Shown: positions 1 to 13,300 of the stretch, piece after piece | Position numbering within the stretch: the first letter of the stretch is position 1 | Layout of the letters: every line of letters starts with the position of its first letter | Assembly: GCA_963971575.1 (NCBI GenBank) | Contig: OZ020620.1 | Coordinates: 40,214,924 to 40,278,923, forward strand | DNA length: 64,000 nt | Source of the DNA: Liopterus haemorrhoidalis | Taxonomy: Eukaryota > Arthropoda > Insecta > Coleoptera > Dytiscidae | Reading direction: 5' to 3' | Program-made: the position numbers and the translations under genes | Notes under the pieces: generated by a model | What the model was told of the DNA's origin: nothing | Databases searched by the model: none | The model's input: only the letters and a program-made list of their open reading frames with translations

Positions 1-736
1 GTAACTAAAAAATTCACGTTTTTATTACAACCTCAAAAAGTATATTTTTTAGATAATATTTTAGTTTAATCTTACTTTAAACCAGCAGCTCTCCAACCAG
101 ACATGTTTGTGGTGTGTTTTGGAAGTTTTTAAATTGTAATTTGGTTGAAAAAAGGCAAAACACCGAAATGAATTTTCGATTTTTGCCCTATTGAATGGTT
201 ATGTAAAACGGATGCGTTCTGGAAATTGACGTGTGACAGCTGTTTTCTGTTTCTAAAATTGGTTATGGTTATATGAACGAATTCTTTGTTATTGTCTTGT
301 CTTTCTTTGGCAGTCAATCTTTTTTTTAATGTGTCTATTCTTATTTATTTTAATAATAATCTATATTACAAAAAATATTTATAAATATAAACATATCTAT
401 AAATAAAGTATTTTTTTCATACAAAATATGTCATTGTTTAAACGTTCGTTACTGTACAGTAAAAAATCATTTATCATCAATTATTGGAAGTAATTAGCTA
501 GTTTAGTTTTAAAAGTAACTAATTACTTTGTTTATAAAAGATAAGGAATACAGCGTGTAAACTGTCTCGTGATAACTCATGTGTTTCAAGTTCTGAGATT
601 CACAAATGTTTATCTAATCAAGAATCACTTCACAACACTTTCAAAATATTCATTTAAATGATTCAAGATAAAAGTAATTATTCTAGTGATTGTGAATAAT
701 TTTATTAAATGTGTGTTCGTGTAATTGCACATAGAA
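1..736. other. Upstream region and probable 5' UTR of XPR1
   Basis: AT-rich sequence before the first coding exon. No coding region or transposon end is convincing here. The 5' UTR probably lies in the last few hundred bases, but no TATA box or initiator can be assigned reliably, so the transcription start is unknown. The short minus-strand open frame at 129-317 has no recognisable motif. Confidence 0.4.
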
Positions 737-805
737 ATGAAGTTCGCAGAACATCTCGGTGCTCATATAACCCCAGAATGGAGAAAACAATATATAAATT
801 ACGAG
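737..805 (+). CDS. XPR1: XPR1 exon 1 (residues 1-23, start of SPX)
   Basis: The exon opens with [19 protein letters not shown], the invariant SPX start of XPR1/PHO1 proteins, which justifies this ATG (context AGAAATGA). It ends with the codon for Glu23, followed by the donor GTAAAT at 806. The phase is 0. Intron 1 is 7806 bp, the longest in the gene, and is filled with transposable elements. Confidence 0.95.
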
Positions 806-3800
806 GTAAATAAAACAAAATATTTTTATTCATTTATTTTATTCATTCAACTGTCAAAAAATTGTGTAGGTTAATTTTAACCCTATTTTTCCTTGTCATT
901 TTTTTAAAATGACAGATTATAATTTCGTTAGTTTTGATATTATTAGTATTTGTGTTTGTATTGACAGTAATATGGTGATATAATTACATTGATTTATTAA
1001 AAATTGTTTCTGCCATCTACAGATATTCATCTACATTTTTTTTGACATGAATCATATGATTTGATTTTGGCGGCAATATTAATAAATTTAAATTTAATTT
1101 TATACTTTTAGTCACTTTAGATTCAAATGTATTGCTAGTTTTGTTTTAGTATTTCTTATCTCGGTATTATTTATTTAGATGATAAAAATTATTATTGTGA
1201 AATACCATTCTTATTCAGCAATTCTCAACCTTTTTTTGTACATCCAAAAGCTGTTATATGTTCCTCAAGAAATATTAAGGCTGGGACTACACAGTAAGCA
1301 GACGATGCGACGCATTGGGCCACCTTTTTCCTTTCGTTCGTCCTCCTTTGTTTTTTCACTTAAATTTTTAGGGACTCTCAATATAAAACGACTTCAGGAC
1401 GTTAGCTAAAACGTTATTTCTAATAATAATTGTAAAGTATAACAAATTTAACGATATCCACAGATTACAAGTTTCGACTCAACTTTACTTTACAACCTGT
1501 AGTTCTATATTGTAAGTACAATAGGTTAGGTTATGATAGAAAAGAATCTGGTACAGAAGAACCCGAACGGCATGAGTAAAGCTTTAAAGTATTCTGACCT
1601 AAACTCTTATTCTTAATGTGGGATCCAACATAAAACTACTGTTCTTAAAAAATAAAGGTTCAGGTTGTTAAAGAATGTTTTGTTCAAGTTTCTTAGACAA
1701 ATCAAACATTCTGAAATAAAATTAGTAACAATTTATATATCAAAATTTGCAGCGAATTTTTATCTATCTAATAGGATATTTTTAATTGTAGAAAAAATTG
1801 TTATAAAAATGTTATCACTCAATAAGTTAATAATAGTTATCAGACAACAATGTTCTGTAATTTTTTAAATATATTTATAGGTTTCAAATAACTTTTATAT
1901 TTATATAATTCTGTGTAGAAACAGTGGCGGCGCTAGCGGGGGGTTCGAGGGGGGATGGGGGCTAAAAGTTGCTCTGGCCCCCAGTTGGCCCCCCTAGAAT
2001 TGCTTGGAAAAAATATATTTTAGAAGTGAGGACCTTTTTTTTAGGTCATTATTTGCATTTTCATATGTAAACGATAAAAAAATACTTCCTGGCCCCCCCA
2101 AATTATACTCGCATTTTTTTGCCCCCCCCCCAGATTTTAAGAGCTAGTGCCGCTACTGTGTAGAAATATTCAAATAATACGTCAAAAATTTTTGACATGA
2201 AAGTTTAAAAGCTTCGTCGAAAAATATTATACTTGATGATAGTGTAATGCCACTTGGTTCGCGTGTTTTTTACGGTAATTATTTAATTTTAGCTAGCTCC
2301 TATATTGCGAACCGTGGCAGATTGAAGATAGCAGCAAAAATAGAACAGCAAGTACAATAACTACAAAAAAAAATTGACAATAGAAGAAAATAGCTACATA
2401 CATATTTGTAGAATAAAGCGTTAGGTACAATTTGCCGCATTGTATGCAAAATGCGTTGATTGGTTAACAAGATGGCGCCTATAATGCAATTTGTTTATTT
2501 ACAATTACGTAACAATTTCATTTAAAATAAGGTGACTATATTTTTTAGTTGAAAATTCAAATATAATTGTTTAATTCATTTATTTTAATACAAATTATAT
2601 ACAATAAATAATTATAATTTATAATAAATAAAAATTTCCAATCACCTGTAATTAACTTATATTATTAAAAGGAACTTTATTAAAATCACAGTATTTTCCT
2701 AAATTAATTCAAAATTTATTCATTAAAATTCATCAATAGAGTTTTTTTTAAATATTTTTCCGAATTATGGATCTTTGTGTAGATATTTCTTGCTTTGAAC
2801 CATTTTATAAAAATCCGCACAGTTTTCTTCATAATTTATTTTAATTAGTAATTGCTTTTAATGTGCCTACCAAGTTGAGTCTTGTCACTTGTCCAAAACC
2901 TGTTAATTAAGGAAAATACCCTTTCGGTAGATTTTTATTTAGTTAAAAATAATTTTAGTTGAAATATATTAAAAATTAATATTGAAAAGAATCTTTTTTA
3001 AAATTCGGGACAATTCGGAACAAAAAACCCGAATTTGGGAAAAAATATTGCCTTTGAAAAAATTCGGGACGCAAAGCGGAAATTCGGGACTGTCCCGGCC
3101 AATTCGGGACATATGGTCGCCTTATTTAAAAGAAAATAATAATAATATCTTTATTTCCGTCAATGATAATACATTATGGAATTGTCACAAGATTCTACTC
3201 ATAATATAAAGATAAAGTTTGATACAATAAGTAAAGTTGAGAAAAAAATAATATAATGATTAAATGTACAAGTTAAGAAAAAAACAATTATTAATTACAC
3301 ATATAAAAATAAATAGTACATCCATAATTACATTAACTTTGCTCTGTTAGTTTACACAACAATTACCACTTAGCTCTTCCAAAACAAACATAAATATATC
3401 CTAGGATAATGGGTCATCAATGTACTCATTAATAGAGTAATATGCTTTATTAACTAAAATCTCTTTTATTTTTCTTTTAAAGCTGTTAAACCTAAACTCT
3501 TTAATTCTTCACTAAGATTATTAAAGAGTTTCGGACCCCAGTAACTAGTACTATTTTTGCTAGATTTAAGTCTGAGCTTAGGGATTTTTAGGTTGTGACC
3601 ATACCTAGTTACAATCCTATCACCCGGATTTATTTTAATGAAGTTTAAGACATGTTGTTTGACATAAATTAAGCAATAGTATATATACATACAGGGGACA
3701 GTTAATATTTTTAATGTTTTAAAATAAAGTCTGCAGGAAGACATGTTATTTAAATTGCATAAGATTCTTATGGCTTTCTTTTGCGCTATGAAAACATCTT

Positions 3801-4346
3801 TGGCGGAAGGGGATGCTCCCCATAACAGAATGCCATAAGAAAGCTGGCTGTTAATAAGGGAATGATACGCTACTATAGCTGTTTTTCTTGTTACTATTGG
3901 AGTAAGTTTCTTTAAAGCAAAGAGAGACTTTGAAACTTTACTTATTAGTGACACACAATGATTTTTCCACGATAATTTTGAATCTATTGTTAGGCCTGAA
4001 AAACGGCTCTCTTCATCAGATTCATGGGTAATGCTTGCATGAAATTGAAAGTTTTTAGTTTTTTCTAAGTTCAATTTCAGATAATTATTGCTAAACCAAT
4101 TTTCTGCTTGTGCCAGTTCTAATTGGGAGACTGATACTGCTGTATTTGTATTTAAGTTGGCATTTAAAATGGTAGTGTCATCGGCGATTTTGTTTATGTT
4201 CTGTTCTGTAATTGTTATTGTTCTAGTTTTTTTTTTTTTTTTTTTTATGTATTGTATTAATATGCTTTTCGGGTTACTAGGACATCTTTATTGGATGACC
4301 TAGTTCATTTTGAAGATGGCCCAGTAAGCCGAAATACGTATATTCA

Positions 4347-4377
<31 letters not shown>

Positions 4378-7300
4378 TTTAACAATTACTGAATGTTTTT
4401 ATTAATTCCTTGTTCAAAATGTTTCAATGAGTGCCTTCAACTAATTCAATTAATATTATCAATTTCTTTTGCAATTAAAAATATCTTATTAGATAAAAAT
4501 TTGATGCAAATTTTGATTTATAGATTGTTATAACTAATATTATTATTATTATTATTATTATCACAATCAGAGCAGAAGCCCAGGGTTTGTTATGCTCAAT
4601 TGAACCATACATTTTATACTTACAAACTAGTTACATGATATACTAATATAAACAAATAATTACATAATTACTTAAATTAAGAAATGAAGATTTTACAATT
4701 AAATTAAATATAGAACTAAAATTACATTGCTCGGGGAAATAAATGACTTATTCTGGCTTTAAAGGTGTTTATGCTTGGGGCAGACACAGCTTCTTCCGGG
4801 AGAGAATTCCACAGGTCGAAGACACGGTTGGTGACGAAAAACTGCCTTGGCTGTCGTTTAAACTTTTCGTGCTTCAACTTCAGGTGGTGGCCACGGAGCC
4901 TCTGGTCGGTATTAAGGTGGAAAAGTGACGACATATCGGTAGAGAACTTGCCCGTTACAATCCTATATATTTGGATTAAGTCTCCACGTTTTCGGCGCTC
5001 TGACAGAGGTTGAATGTCGAGAATTCTTAAGCGCTCTTCATACGGCATACGGCGGAGACCTCTTGGCAATCTGGTGGCGCGTCTCTGAACCCCCTCCAGA
5101 AGTTGAATGTCCTTTTGTAAGTAAGGCGACCAAACTACAAATGCAAATTCAAGAAGGGGACGGATATACGATAGGTAGATTGTGTGGAATAAGGTAGAAG
5201 TTAAGTGAGGAAAGGATTTGAAAATCAGATAGAGTATTTTGTTAGCTTTTCTTGCTACCGTGACTACGTGCGGTGACCAGTCTAGTGTAGTTGTCACAGT
5301 AAGTCCAAGATCTACTACACGTTCGACATGCTGGATTGCGTGTCCCGCGATGCAGTATGTGTGCCTTGGGTTGGTAGACCCCAGGTGCAGAATATTGCAT
5401 TTGGACGTGTTTAATGGTAGAAGCCACCTACTACACCATTCTTGAATCCTGTTGATATCGGCTTGTATATCGGCTTGGTTTTCTGACTTATTGTAAATTT
5501 TTAAGTCGTCTGCAAACATCTGGTGCTGGGATATACATACTAATTTTATTTCAGATTGTTACTTTTGTATAAGAATCTTGTGAGGACTATTCTGCCTACC
5601 TTTAAACTCTTTGTGTGTCCCTTTTTCTGTTTTGTTCATTTCTGTATAGTTTATTTTGTTTTAGTTTATTATTAGCCGCAATTTTGTTTAATAAAGTTTA
5701 TTGTTATAACATAAACCAATGGCGACCCTTTTAAAATCATTCGGAATCCATTTTAGGGTCGCGACTCAAAAAGAAACGTTAGTTTTTCTTTGTTTTCTAT
5801 CTCACAATTATCATGGGATCCTAAATTTGTCACTGACAGGTAGCGTGACATATAAACTCGTTATCGGAGTTGGACCTTGAATCTAAATAAAGGTACAGCC
5901 ATTATTAAGATAAATAAGGTTCCAGGCCGTTGTTAAGCAAACCTATTTATTTTTTTAATGTATGTTAAGTACTGAAACCATCATAAACAGGGTACTTTAT
6001 ATGGTATCAAAGCCAGCTGCAAATTTTGCGGGGCCTAATGCAGTAAGCCCTGACAGTATTTTTTACCATTTTTTGTTTGTATTGTGCAAGCATGACGTCG
6101 TCGGCGAAAGCCCCGGACGTAAATCTTCTTGTATATCTCTGCAGTCACTTGTGATAGATATCTATTGAAGTCGTCTGCGTACATTATAAATTCAGATTTT
6201 TTTTAAACAAGCATGTTGGAATATTGGGTTATTGGAGATTGTTAAATAAAACACATACATAGGCTTTAAACATCTTTATTCAATCATAGCCAGAGAAGAA
6301 CTACTTCAGCATAAGTATTTTATCTTATATGCTTGACGCTATGATGTCACACCATCATTTTGCAGTCTCAGCCTAATCCTGTTTATTTATTAGAACAGTC
6401 GTTCTTTATGTTTTTGTTTTGCTGACTTAACTTTTAATAAGAATGAAATCTCAACAAAGCAGAAATATCTTTTATAACAATATTAAAAAGTAAAGGGATG
6501 AAGTGTGCCCCTTGAGGAACATCAGAGGTAATATCTATGAAGTCAGACTCATACATTCGCTGCTGTCTACCGGACAAGTACGACTAAAAAAATATGTAAA
6601 ACTATATAGGCTGTTTCATTTAAAATTTTCACATCTCCAATATTTGATAGTCAATAGTTTTTTGACTTATATGTAGACCCTCCATGCGACCCATCTCGGG
6701 AGATAATACAGCTCGCCTGTAAAAAATATCTTCTTGACCTTGGTATACAGGGTGTTTGTTTGAAACGGGGCACCCCGAAAATCTCCTTTATTTGTAAAGA
6801 TACAAAAAATCTTCAGAACAAAAGTTAAACTAGACAAAAAGGCCCATCTAAAGGTTACTATAAGAATTCTGAGGCACTTCCGGTTTCACCGGAAATGATG
6901 TCAACTTTTGATCTAGCATAGGGAATCGATAATTTTATATATTTTTCCTAAAAGTACATTAAATTAACTTTACAATAACACCAAAAAGTCATATTTTTAT
7001 GTTAACCATTTCAAAATGGCGACCATTTATTTACAAAATAATAATCAACATAAGTTTTACAAAGTTGAACGTAGCAAGCTTTGAAAACAATAAAAAAGAA
7101 ACAAAATATCTCTAAAATAAACTATTTGACTATTAAGAAAAAAAAAAAAAAAACTATTATTTTTACAATTATTTTACAAAAAAAAAAAAAAAATACAAAT
7201 GTTTCACCATTATCAAATTACGATCAAACCACCATTATTGTCCACACATTTTCTCATTATTAATAAAAACTCTTCCATCGCCCTTATAAGAGTACACTCT

Positions 7301-10300
7301 TGGGTATCCCGGATTGCACTTCTAACCCTTTCTTCTAAATCTTCTATCGTCGTTGGTGTTGTCCGATACACTCTATCTATTAAATACCCCTAAACGAAAA
7401 AATCCAATGGCGTGAGATCTGGCGATCGTGCAGGCCAGGGATTAAGTGAATGTGTTCTTTTTTTATTGTTTTCAAAGCTTGCTACGTTCAACTTTGTAAA
7501 ACTTATGTTGATTATTATTTTGTAAATAAATAGTCGCCATTTTGAAATGGTTAACATAAAAATATGATTTTTTGGTGTCATTGTAAAGCTAATTTAATGT
7601 ACTTTTAGGAAAAAAATATAAAATTATCGATTCCCTATGCTAGATCAAAAGTTGACATCATTTCCGGTGAAACCGGAAGTGCCTCAGAATTCTTATAGTA
7701 ACCTTTAGATGGGCCTTTTTTGTCTAGTTTAACTTTTGTTTTGAAGATTTTTTGTATCTTTACAAATAAAGGAGATTTTCGGGGTGCCCCGTTTCAAACA
7801 AACACCCTGTATACTCCCTCCGTCCAAAAATATGGAACACATTATTTAAAAAAATGTGGGATTAATGAAAGTAATGTTATCGTGATCTTTTTTGTTTTTA
7901 TTTCTTAACAAGTGGTTGTTAGGCAACTAATAAACAAATGGCGCGCAAATGTTTTGCATATGTCAAAAGTAATTCAGAGAGAGAAAAAATAATCGCGTAT
8001 TTTAGACAAATTAAAGTGACATCCGCTGTTCTAACAAAATTACGAATTTTGATCAAAATTGTGTTGAAATGCAAAGAAGTTCCAAATCGACTTAAATCAC
8101 AACCGCCAAATAGTCCAGGTTTTAATGTATTGAATCTTGGCTTTTTCAATTCTATACAATCCTTACAACATACAGCTTCACCGAATACAATCGACGAACT
8201 AATGGAATTCGTACAAAATGCATTTAATGAATTAAACATACAAACCCTGGATAATGTTTTTCTAAGATTGCAAACTTGTCTAAAAGCAACCATGTTTGCA
8301 AAAGGAGGGAATTCCTTTAAGATTCCGTACATTAATAAGGCAAAACTTCATCGTAAGGGACGATTACAAACAACATTATCATGTTCCATACAAGCTGTGG
8401 AGACAGCCCCGTCCTTGTTAAATTAAAACTTTTTGTATTATTCTTTGTTTTACTAGATATTTGTAACTATTTCATAAATAAAATAATTCTAATTAATTAA
8501 AATTGTAAATATATATTCGGACAAGAAAAAAATCAAAATATATACCATATTTTCTGATGGGGGAAGTAGTTACTATTATTATATTTTGAATTTAAATTAT
8601 TTTTCTTTTAGGAAATGAAGGCGATGCTATATGTAGCCATCGAAGAAGCACCTTCGGCAGAAGTTACCGAGCCCGAATACGTTACAAGGCATTTTAAAAA
8701 TTTTGATGAACATTTTTTTCATTACTGTGATAAAGAATTAAAGAAAATAAATACTTTTTATTCAGGTATGTATATATTTAACAGTATTTAATAACAATTG
8801 AAGAATAAAACAATAGCTTCGTTCGAGGGAGCATTATCTGGCAGATAGGTTCAATAAACACGCGCGTGCGCATTATTACAATTGCGATTCTGATTGGATG
8901 TTGTTTGAAAGGAATAATACGCATGCGCGTGATACTTCAACCTAGGAACTCAGTTATCCGTAAAATCCTGACAACGCAGGCATTAATTTGTATTTGAAAT
9001 ATGATTACAGCTTAATATTATAGTAAAATTTATATTTTAAATAATTTTGTACAATAATTTGTTTTAATTAATTTTAAGTAATTTTTTTTGGTTTTGGAAT
9101 TTCTGGTATGATGCGTGGTATTTCCATCTTTTAACTATGAGTTAATGTTACGTACATATTATATTAGATCACCAATGGAATGTTTTTTTAAAATCTTAGT
9201 GGGAAAACCAGGCGTAAGTTCGTTGAGATGCTGGAGGCTATTACAGCTATTTCTTGGTTTACGCCAGGGTGATGTCATTTTTTGAAGTGATTTGTATGGT
9301 TAATTCCGATAACGAACGAGTTTTTTACTGCCGACATACATATTAATTTTAAGAGGAAAACATTTATGTGAAGTGCGAATTTTCTCACATTTCAGGGTTT
9401 TGTAGGTATCTAGTAAGAGACAACAAATTGTAGGTACATATTAAAGACCATAAAATTCGATAACTTAAATCAAAAATATCTGCTTGTTTCCATCTAGGGA
9501 CTTACAAGCGTAGTTAATTACCACATGCTTTTTGAAAAATATGTGAAAAAATGATCGGACCAAAAATTCCTATTGCACTTTTGCGGTTTAGATCATTCAG
9601 ATTATGTCTGTCTGTAGGGTAGAAATTGTGGCAAAACGGCTGAACATAGAAAAACAGAAAAAATCAAATATATTATGAAATTTACGCCAAAAATGTGTCT
9701 AAAAACTTCTGTCCATCACTTTAATTCCTAGAGGGGTTAACCTAGAAATCTGAAAAAAAAACTCAGTAATGTACATGTACAAGATTAGATTTGCGAAAAA
9801 AAAAAAAAAAAATCACAAAATGTTCTTAAAAACTCCTGTTATAGGATATAACTCCGGGGGTTAATCGAAAAATCTGAATAAATTCTAAACAATGTTCATT
9901 AATGTGAACCGGAATAGTACAATAGGAATGTTTGATCAAATTATATTTTTGAAAGACAATTTTTTGTTTTTGTCAAAATTGATTATTTTTTACTTGCCCG
10001 ACCTTAATATATAAGGGGCAAGTATTGTAATCGCGAAAATTTTCGATGTCGAGATTTTGTCTGATGACCACGTTTCATGGTCCAGGGAATCCAAAAAACC
10101 TATTTTCGAAGTTCCGTCCGTATGTGTGTGTGTCTGTGTGTCTGTGTGTATACACGATAACTCAAGAACGGTTTAACTTAGAGAGTTCGTTCTGGTTCTA
10201 AAAAATTCTCCTGTTAATTGGGAAGAACCCTATTGTTTTTATGCAAATCCGAAACCGGAAAAGGAAGTTATTAAACTTTAAAATTAAAAAAAAATCGTAT

Positions 10301-13300
10301 CTAGTAAACCAAACCTTGGACAAAAATTTGTATAGAACATAATTTGATGTATTTTTGAAGATTTACCTAAAACTTTTTCAAATTAAAAAAAAAATATATA
10401 TTTTTGTTTTGTTTATTATTATTTTTTTTATGGGAGGGCAAGTCTAGCGCAGGTCTCTCTTCGCCACTGGTTTAATTTAATGCTTATTTATCTCTAATAA
10501 TGTTTGTATTTTTTGCTAAGGCAGTATACGTCTTATGTGAAATAAAAAAATAAAATAAATAAAAAACAAATTATCAGCTGAGAATTGACCGTTATGTAAT
10601 GCAAGTTGTGTAGCGTTAATGTGTGAATGTTAAGCTTTCACTGTTCATTGTTAACAGAGATAAATACGTTTCTGAAATTGAAAAAATATGAAGCCATATA
10701 TCAATATATTTCTTATTAATTTAGTGAAGACGTAGATACAAAGCAAATTGCAAAAAATTTGCTAGGATCTTTTAATTTAAATTTTATTGAGACGAAATTT
10801 TCTTTTTCAAATTTAGTTTAAAAAATTAATTAAACGACAGCTCTTAGTACTCAAATTAACGAATAAAAGTGATTGTCCAAAGCTATAGATTTTGATGTGA
10901 TAATAGAAAATATATTGTATATTAGTAGACATCCAGCATGTTGGCTTCTTACGATGATTAAAAAATCTCTGAAATGTGTGAAAATTTACACTTCACATAA
11001 TTTTTTTTAAAATTTGTTTATTTTTATTAATTTAATTATTTATTTAATTAATTAATTAATTAATTAGTATTAAGAGCTATTTTTTACTACTTTTAATGTA
11101 TGTTTTTATTTCAGAAAAACTTGCGGAAGCAACACGTAAATATGCGACATTACATTCTGAACTAAAATCTGCATTGAATGAAGACACTAAACCAAAACTA
11201 ATGCACTTTAGGAAAGGGGAAAGAAAGTTACCAATTGCCCCAAGGAAATTGCAAGATCTTAAACTAGCATTCAGTGAATTTTATCTCAGTCTTATTCTAC
11301 TACAAAACTACCAAACACTTAACAATACCGGATTTAGGAAAATACTCAAAAAACATGACAAGGTAAGTTCTTGTTCTCTAGAAATAATTATAGTCCAAGA
11401 AATGCGTGGTTTTCGAAAGAAAATTTTGGAAATTGATGCGATTAATAGGTCTTGAGTTGCTGTTTTCGAGGGTCGAGGTCGCATTTTGCGATTAAAATTT
11501 TTTGCTGGAACTTTGAAAAATATCTCGAAAAATGTGCAAAAAATATATTTTTCTTCAAGCGGATTATAATACTAACATTACATTGTTCAATACATTCGGT
11601 AGAAATGATAAATTTTTTTACTAGTAAAATAATGTGAACATTATTATACTAGTAAATAGTTCATATAGTTATCAACAGATGGCACTGATGGCAGTAGTCG
11701 CCATAAACAAAACATCATTTTTCTTCAAGCGGATTATAATACTAACATTACATTGTTCAATACATTCGGTAGAAATGATACATTTTTTTACTAGTAAAAT
11801 AATGTGAACATTATTATACTAGTAAATAGTTCATATAGTTATCAACAGATGGCACTGATGGCAGTAGTCGCCATAAACAAAACATCTGTCAATGTAATAT
11901 GTTTTTAGCGTGGTTTGTAGTGAATTCAGAAATTAGTTACGTTATTAGTGAGTTACTTTATTATTATTCTGTGATCATTCTGTGATTAGTTACAAAATAC
12001 ACAATATAATGATCAAATATTAAAAAATGTCTCATTCAATTAAATGTACACCGCCGGAAATAGCAGCAATAGCATCTGAAATATAAAGTCATAAGTATTT
12101 ATGGTTGCAAATTTTTAATACCTATGCTTGAAGAAAAAATAATATATGTCACTCGGAGAAAAACGCGATCTTTTTTGTGCTTCGCTCAATATGCAAGCCT
12201 CGGCTGCGCCTCGGCAGCAACAAAAAAGAGCGCGTTCTACTCCTAGTAACATAATATACTATTTTACAGATATCTCCGTTCCATTTCAAAATTCGACAAA
12301 AATTTGTCTGTATTGAATTAAAGAGGAATACATTTGCTATAATTTAGCTTTCATAAGTTTTTTTTTTTTTGTGCGATAAATGGTTTAGTTGCTAGAGCGT
12401 CGCAAAGTTGGTCAATTTTTCGAATTCATGGAAAAGTACTTTACACTTCAATCAACGCAAAAATATTATTATTACTTTAATTCTGCTAATTTTTCAAAAT
12501 ATACGATTATTTTTAAGTCATTTTATGAACAAAAACAAGTGAACTATAGTACAGTTTTTTCAACAGTCGTAGAAAAATTAAATGGCTGTAATTTTTTCTC
12601 ATTAATTTACACTAATGCCCGACTTTTTTTACATATAAATTAATTTTCTGTATTTTCTAACTCAAATTTTATATTTAAATATAATTAAAATTAAATAAAA
12701 ATTAAAAATTAACTTTCAATCTTAAAAGTCTTAAATATGACATTGACGGATTAGGATGAAACTTTGTTGGCAGTATGTAATGTGTAAAATTAAACTTGTT
12801 TTTAATATTTTGTGGCATAGTAAACTGAACAACAGTTTAGCTAAGAACGAAAATACAGGGTGAACGAAAGAAAAGTGAATGTATTTTTAGAATTTAAATA
12901 AAATATAGCGTTTATTTTTATTGTACACCCTGTCCCAGGAACCATTTGCCAAACTTTAAGGGTTTGTGCCTTTATTAGTTTTAAGCAAAAAAGTTATTTC
13001 AACTTAGGTCCGAATCGTAAAAGTTACGACTTATTGAAATAAAAATGCAAGACATTTAATAAATAACGTTCTTCACTCTTAACATCAAAACCTATTTATG
13101 GTCTCTAAAATTCACTGGTACAGAAGTTAAACTTGTCTGGATCCCAAGCCACTGCGGGATAATCGGCAATGAAATAGCAGACCAATTAGCCAGAATGGAC
13201 GCGATGATGGACAACCATACATCAAGCAAACCCCCTTTAAAGATCTTTTTTGAAACTCATGTTGGTAGTCGATAGGCAACGTAGTATCTTTCTCAAACCT

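Noticed and set aside
7919..8332. 137-residue minus-strand open frame
   Set aside because: It lies opposite the better-supported mariner transposase derivative and has no motif.
7800..8580. Plant DNA contamination to explain the Stowaway-like ends
   Set aside because: The element is flanked directly by an insect-type repeat family that also occurs at 20124-21986 and by XPR1 exon 2, so it is integrated.
12027..12083. Short ATG-led frame [19 protein letters not shown]
   Set aside because: It reads like a possible protein start, but it stops after 19 codons with no splice donor or homologous continuation.
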